Below the pieces are notes generated by a model. That model had not been told where the DNA came from. It did not search any database and saw nothing but the letters and a program-made list of their open reading frames with translations. 15,632 nucleotides of DNA from CAZPRY01 sp964589175 (GTDB lineage: Bacteria > Fidelibacterota > UBA2242): NCBI GenBank assembly GCA_964589175.1, contig CAZPRY010000068.1:1-15632 (forward strand). The letters run 5' to 3'. This document shows positions 12,659-15,632 of the stretch, in pieces. How positions within the stretch are numbered: position 1 is the first letter of the stretch; each line of letters starts with the position of its first letter. The position numbers and the translations under genes were made by a program.

Positions 12659-15037
12659 TCCGGCGAGCCCGCGGAGGGAACGCCGGAACGCCCTAAAATC
12701 GGTTTGGCCTTATCCGGCGGCGGCGCCCTGGGCGTGGCGCATATCGGCGCTTTAAAATTGCTGGATTCGCTGCAGATCCCGATCGATTATATTGCCGGTA
12801 CGAGCATGGGCGGTATCGCCGCGGCGCTCTATGCCATCGGTTACAGCGGTCACGAAATAGAGAAAATTACTGCCGGAATCGATTGGGAAAGCGCTTTTCG
12901 GGATTTACCGCCGCGTGAGAAATTACCTTATATTCTGAAACAGGAGACTTCCCGCTATCAGGTGCAGCTGGGTTTTAAGGATTGGATTCCGGTAGGGAAA
13001 GGCGGCCTGATTGCCGGGCAGAGCATCTCACTGCTCTTATCACAGCTCGTTTACCCCTATGGGGAAGTGATCGATTTCGATGATCTTCCGATTCCGTTTC
13101 GCTGTACGGCAGTTGATTTGATCACCGGAAAATTGGTCGTTCTGCAAAAGGGTTCTCTGGCCAAGGCCATGCGCTCGACGATGTCGATTCCAAGTGTGTT
13201 CAGCCCGGTCGAGTGGGGGGACTCGTTGCTGGTTGATGGCGGACTACTGAACAACCTGCCGGCCGATATCGTGCGCGCGATGGGCGCTGACATCGTTATC
13301 GCTGTGGGGGTCGGCAATGCTCTGAAAAATCGCGAGCAGTTACGCACGACGATGGATGTTTTGAGCCAATCTTTCAATCTCATGCGCACCATGCAACTGG
13401 ACCGCTTCATCCAGGATGCGGATATCTATATCAATGCCGAGACCGAAAATTATTCTGCCGCGGATTTTACGCCACGGAAAATCGCAGGAATCATACATCA
13501 AGGCGAGCTGGCTGCCTACGCAAAACTAAATGAACTGGTTGAATTGAAGGCCAGGTACAATCTGGTCCGGAGTTATTCCACATCTCTGGATCTACGCAGG
13601 GCGGCTCAGGAAAACCGCCTGGTGTACGGCGTCTCCATAACGGGCAATACCACCCTTCCGTTTTTGAACGTCAGTAATCTGGTCAACATCAAACCCGGCG
13701 TGCCCTTTAATCCCGATACGCTGCTTGCGCGCGTCATGGAGATGAGAAAGACAGGGCTTTTTGAATCGGTGAACTATGAGGTTCAGCCCTATGGCGACAG
13801 CTTCGTGAAACTCATCATCCGCGTTAAAGAAAAGCAGAAACCGACCATTTACGGGGTGCGCATCCGGGGCAATCGGATTTTACCCTTTGAGTTCATTTAC
13901 CGGCTGATCGACATCAAGCCGGGAGATGAATTCGATACGGATATGGTGGAAGAGAGGATTACGACCCTTTACAGCCTTGGTTATTTTGAGACAATCGATT
14001 ATACCATCACGCCGGTGGATTACGATCACGTCCGCCTGACGATCAACGTCAAAGAGCAGTCCCTGACGCAACTCTGGCTGGGCTTTCAATACGGCGACCA
14101 GTATAATCTGGTGATAGCGGCCAATCTTCAGCATATGAACCTGCCGATACCCGGGCTGCGGGTGGAGAACGAATTCCGGTTTATCGGTTATAACCAATAT
14201 CATTTTAAGGCTTACTATCCTTCGCGCACGCTGGATTTTCCGGTTTACCCTTTTGTACAGGCCGGTTACTTTTCCAAACCGGTGAACATCTATGGCTTCG
14301 ACGGGAAGAAAATCGCCTCGTACAAGGACAGGAGCACTTCCCTGGGATTCGGCCTGGGGATCCTCGATGAAAAATTCTGGAACCTTGAAGCGGAGTACAA
14401 GCTCGAATATCCGGATATTAAACCGGAGATCGCCCTGCCGGATACGGCGATTTTCCCGGCCTGGAATGAGAACATCCACGCAATTGATGTCAACTTTCAC
14501 CTTGATTTGCTGGATGATGTGTATGACCCGCATCGCGGAATATCGGTCCGGGCCAGCTATGAGGACAGCCGGAGAGACCTGGGTTCCGCTCTTGAGTACA
14601 GGCGCGCCGAGGTATTCGCGAACGGCTATCTTACCTTTGCCGGGAAACACACGGTCCGTTTCGGGATTTTTCATGGGCAAGGCACCGAAAATCTGCCCGT
14701 TTACAAATATTTTTATACCGGGGGTCCGGAAACCTTTATCGGCGTCAACTACGATCAACTCTCCGGCAATACCCTGACTTTTCTGCGCTGGGATTATACC
14801 TATCATTTGCGCAAGAATTTGCGCCTCTCCTTTGTAATGAATAAAGCTGTCAGCTACGGCGCGACCATTGCAGATGAAGCCCTTGGAAATAAAACTATGT
14901 GGGGCTACGGGCTTGGATGCAAGTACCTGACTCCGCTCGGTCCGATCGAATTAATTTATGCACGCGGTGAAAAGAGTATCTATCAATCGGGCAATAAGCG
15001 GAATCTATTCTATTTCAGGGCGGGATATCGTTTTTAA
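12659..15037 (+). CDS. patatin-like phospholipase with POTRA domains and outer-membrane beta-barrel (5' end in gap)
   Basis: 792 residues follow the gap. Counting from there, the oxyanion loop SGGGALG is at 19-25, the nucleophile S49 is in GTSMG, and the catalytic aspartate D193 is in VDGG, an intact Ser-Asp dyad. Two POTRA-like repeats follow at about 322-392 and 395-466 (YGVSITGNTTLP and YGVRIRGNRILP start them). A BamA/surface-antigen-type barrel runs from about 470 to a C-terminal phenylalanine (FRAGYRF). PlpD-type proteins have this layout and place the lipase domain in the periplasm or at the surface. A signal peptide should precede the patatin domain and is presumably lost in the gap. 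The ATG at 12545 is in frame only if the gap is really 100 bases (or differs by a multiple of three) and has no clear ribosome binding site. Confidence 0.92.
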   Translation, partial: SGEPAEGTPERPKIGLALSGGGALGVAHIGALKLLDSLQIPIDYIAGTSMGGIAAALYAIGYSGHEIEKITAGIDWESAFRDLPPREKLPYILKQETSRYQVQLGFKDWIPVGKGGLIAGQSISLLLSQLVYPYGEVIDFDDLPIPFRCTAVDLITGKLVVLQKGSLAKAMRSTMSIPSVFSPVEWGDSLLVDGGLLNNLPADIVRAMGADIVIAVGVGNALKNREQLRTTMDVLSQSFNLMRTMQLDRFIQDADIYINAETENYSAADFTPRKIAGIIHQGELAAYAKLNELVELKARYNLVRSYSTSLDLRRAAQENRLVYGVSITGNTTLPFLNVSNLVNIKPGVPFNPDTLLARVMEMRKTGLFESVNYEVQPYGDSFVKLIIRVKEKQKPTIYGVRIRGNRILPFEFIYRLIDIKPGDEFDTDMVEERITTLYSLGYFETIDYTITPVDYDHVRLTINVKEQSLTQLWLGFQYGDQYNLVIAANLQHMNLPIPGLRVENEFRFIGYNQYHFKAYYPSRTLDFPVYPFVQAGYFSKPVNIYGFDGKKIASYKDRSTSLGFGLGILDEKFWNLEAEYKLEYPDIKPEIALPDTAIFPAWNENIHAIDVNFHLDLLDDVYDPHRGISVRASYEDSRRDLGSALEYRRAEVFANGYLTFAGKHTVRFGIFHGQGTENLPVYKYFYTGGPETFIGVNYDQLSGNTLTFLRWDYTYHLRKNLRLSFVMNKAVSYGATIADEALGNKTMWGYGLGCKYLTPLGPIELIYARGEKSIYQSGNKRNLFYFRAGYRF

Positions 15038-15162
15038 TTTTCACGGGATTTGATAATTTTGACGGCGATACCGCAAGACTGGGGATTTTTTTATCTTTTT
15101 TATGACAGTACTCCGAAACCGGATCATCTCTACGGTTAACGGAAAAGCAGGAAAGGATCGAA
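15038..15162 (+). other. intergenic spacer before the glycosylase gene
   Basis: 125 bases with T-rich runs and no clear hairpin. TAATTTTG at 15054-15061 matches the Bacteroidetes -7 pattern TAnnTTTG, but I find no partner -33 element, so I do not call a promoter. Confidence 0.4.
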
Positions 15163-15632
15163 ATGGAAAAGAATCGCTGCGGATGGACGAACCAGGATTT
15201 ACTCATGATTCAATATCACGATTCGGAATGGGGAGTGCCCATTCATGATGACCGGCTTCTGTTCGAGTTTATTGTCCTGGACGCCTTCCAGGCCGGTCTG
15301 AGCTGGTCGACCATTTTAAAAAAGCGCGAAAATTTCCGGGCTGCGCTGGATAATTTTGATGTGGCCAAAATTGCCGGGTACACCGAGCAGAAATACATTT
15401 CCCTGATCCAGGATTCGGGAATCATTCGCAACAAGCTGAAAATTCAATCGACGATCAATAATGCCAAAGCATTTCTGAAAATACAGGCCGAATTCGGCAG
15501 TTTCGACCGTTACATCTGGCAGTTTGTGGGCGGGAAGACGATTATCAATCAGTGGACGACGCTCAAAGAATTGCCGGCCAGGACAGCGGAATCGGATGCG
15601 ATGAGCGCCGATCTTAAGAAACGCGGTTTCGG
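15163..15632 (+). CDS. tag: DNA-3-methyladenine glycosylase I, 3' end beyond the window
   Basis: The frame is open from ATG 15163 (AAAGGA upstream) to the window edge, giving 156 of about 190 residues. It aligns closely with E. coli Tag: C6 and H19 match the zinc ligands Cys4 and His17, YHDSEWG and QAGLSWSTILKKRENFR are present, and the visible end (DLKKRGF) matches the region before the last zinc ligands. The enzyme excises 3-methyladenine from alkylated DNA in base excision repair. At the position of E. coli Glu38, which contacts the damaged base, this protein has Asp (D40 in VLDAFQAGLSW). The second pair of zinc ligands lies outside the window. Confidence 0.93.
   Translation, partial: MEKNRCGWTNQDLLMIQYHDSEWGVPIHDDRLLFEFIVLDAFQAGLSWSTILKKRENFRAALDNFDVAKIAGYTEQKYISLIQDSGIIRNKLKIQSTINNAKAFLKIQAEFGSFDRYIWQFVGGKTIINQWTTLKELPARTAESDAMSADLKKRGF

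Noticed and set aside
12540..12755. ORF starting at 12540 across the gap
   Set aside because: Ends in a shadow frame of the patatin domain; depends on the placeholder gap length.
13880..14806. Minus-strand open frame of 308 codons inside the patatin/barrel gene
   Set aside because: Antisense shadow of the POTRA and barrel region; no domain and no ribosome binding site context.
1..15632. CRISPR arrays, insertion sequences, phage genes, tRNA or rRNA genes
   Set aside because: No spaced direct repeats, transposase motifs, terminal repeats or RNA-gene signatures were seen; all long frames are housekeeping, transport or envelope genes.

Overview
The window (15,632 bases with one internal run of 100 N) looks like a chromosomal scaffold from an uncultured diderm bacterium. 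The evidence for an outer membrane is direct: a patatin-like phospholipase fused to POTRA domains and an outer-membrane beta-barrel. A GIN-domain (DUF2807) protein, an ABC cassette with a YtrA-type GntR regulator and a Feo locus with a DtxR-type repressor would fit a member of the Fibrobacteres-Chlorobi-Bacteroidetes group or a neighbouring candidate phylum (Calditrichota or KSB1-like). That placement is inference from gene content only. The ABC operon has a canonical TTGACA/TATATT promoter, several genes have strong Shine-Dalgarno sites, and TGA is used as a normal stop.

Layout. (1) 1-444: AT-richer leader with one possible 43-residue ORF. (2) 445-3744, plus strand: etfB, etfA and an FAD-linked 2-hydroxyacid (lactate/glycolate type) dehydrogenase, closed by a strong intrinsic terminator. 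This is the gene set of the ETF-coupled lactate dehydrogenases, but EtfA lacks the ferredoxin extension of the best-known bifurcating example. (3) 3938-5014, minus strand: a serine hydrolase of the class C beta-lactamase fold. Its lipoprotein signal peptide and perfect ribosome binding site lie in the same frame but are separated from the catalytic domain by one TGA codon. (4) 9521-5101, minus strand: a tightly packed operon dtxR-like, feoA, feoB, a FeoB-associated cysteine-rich membrane protein, and a Gfo/Idh/MocA oxidoreductase. A perfect 9-bp inverted repeat sits just upstream of the repressor gene. (5) 9715-12420, plus strand and divergent from the Feo operon: ABC ATPase, permease, GntR regulator and GIN-domain envelope protein, with a palindrome over the expected transcription start and an intrinsic terminator at the end. 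(6) 12545-15037: patatin/POTRA/barrel protein whose 5' end falls in the assembly gap. (7) 15163 to the window edge: 3-methyladenine DNA glycosylase I, truncated by the window.

The genes are mostly of known families. The parts most worth a second look are the interrupted lipoprotein hydrolase, the DtxR-like repressor with a mixed metal-ligand set and an extra four-cysteine segment, the two self-contained regulatory circuits in the 193-bp divergent intergenic region, and the ferredoxin-less ETF/dehydrogenase unit. I see no CRISPR array, transposase, phage gene, tRNA or rRNA, and no clear evidence for a wholly new system.
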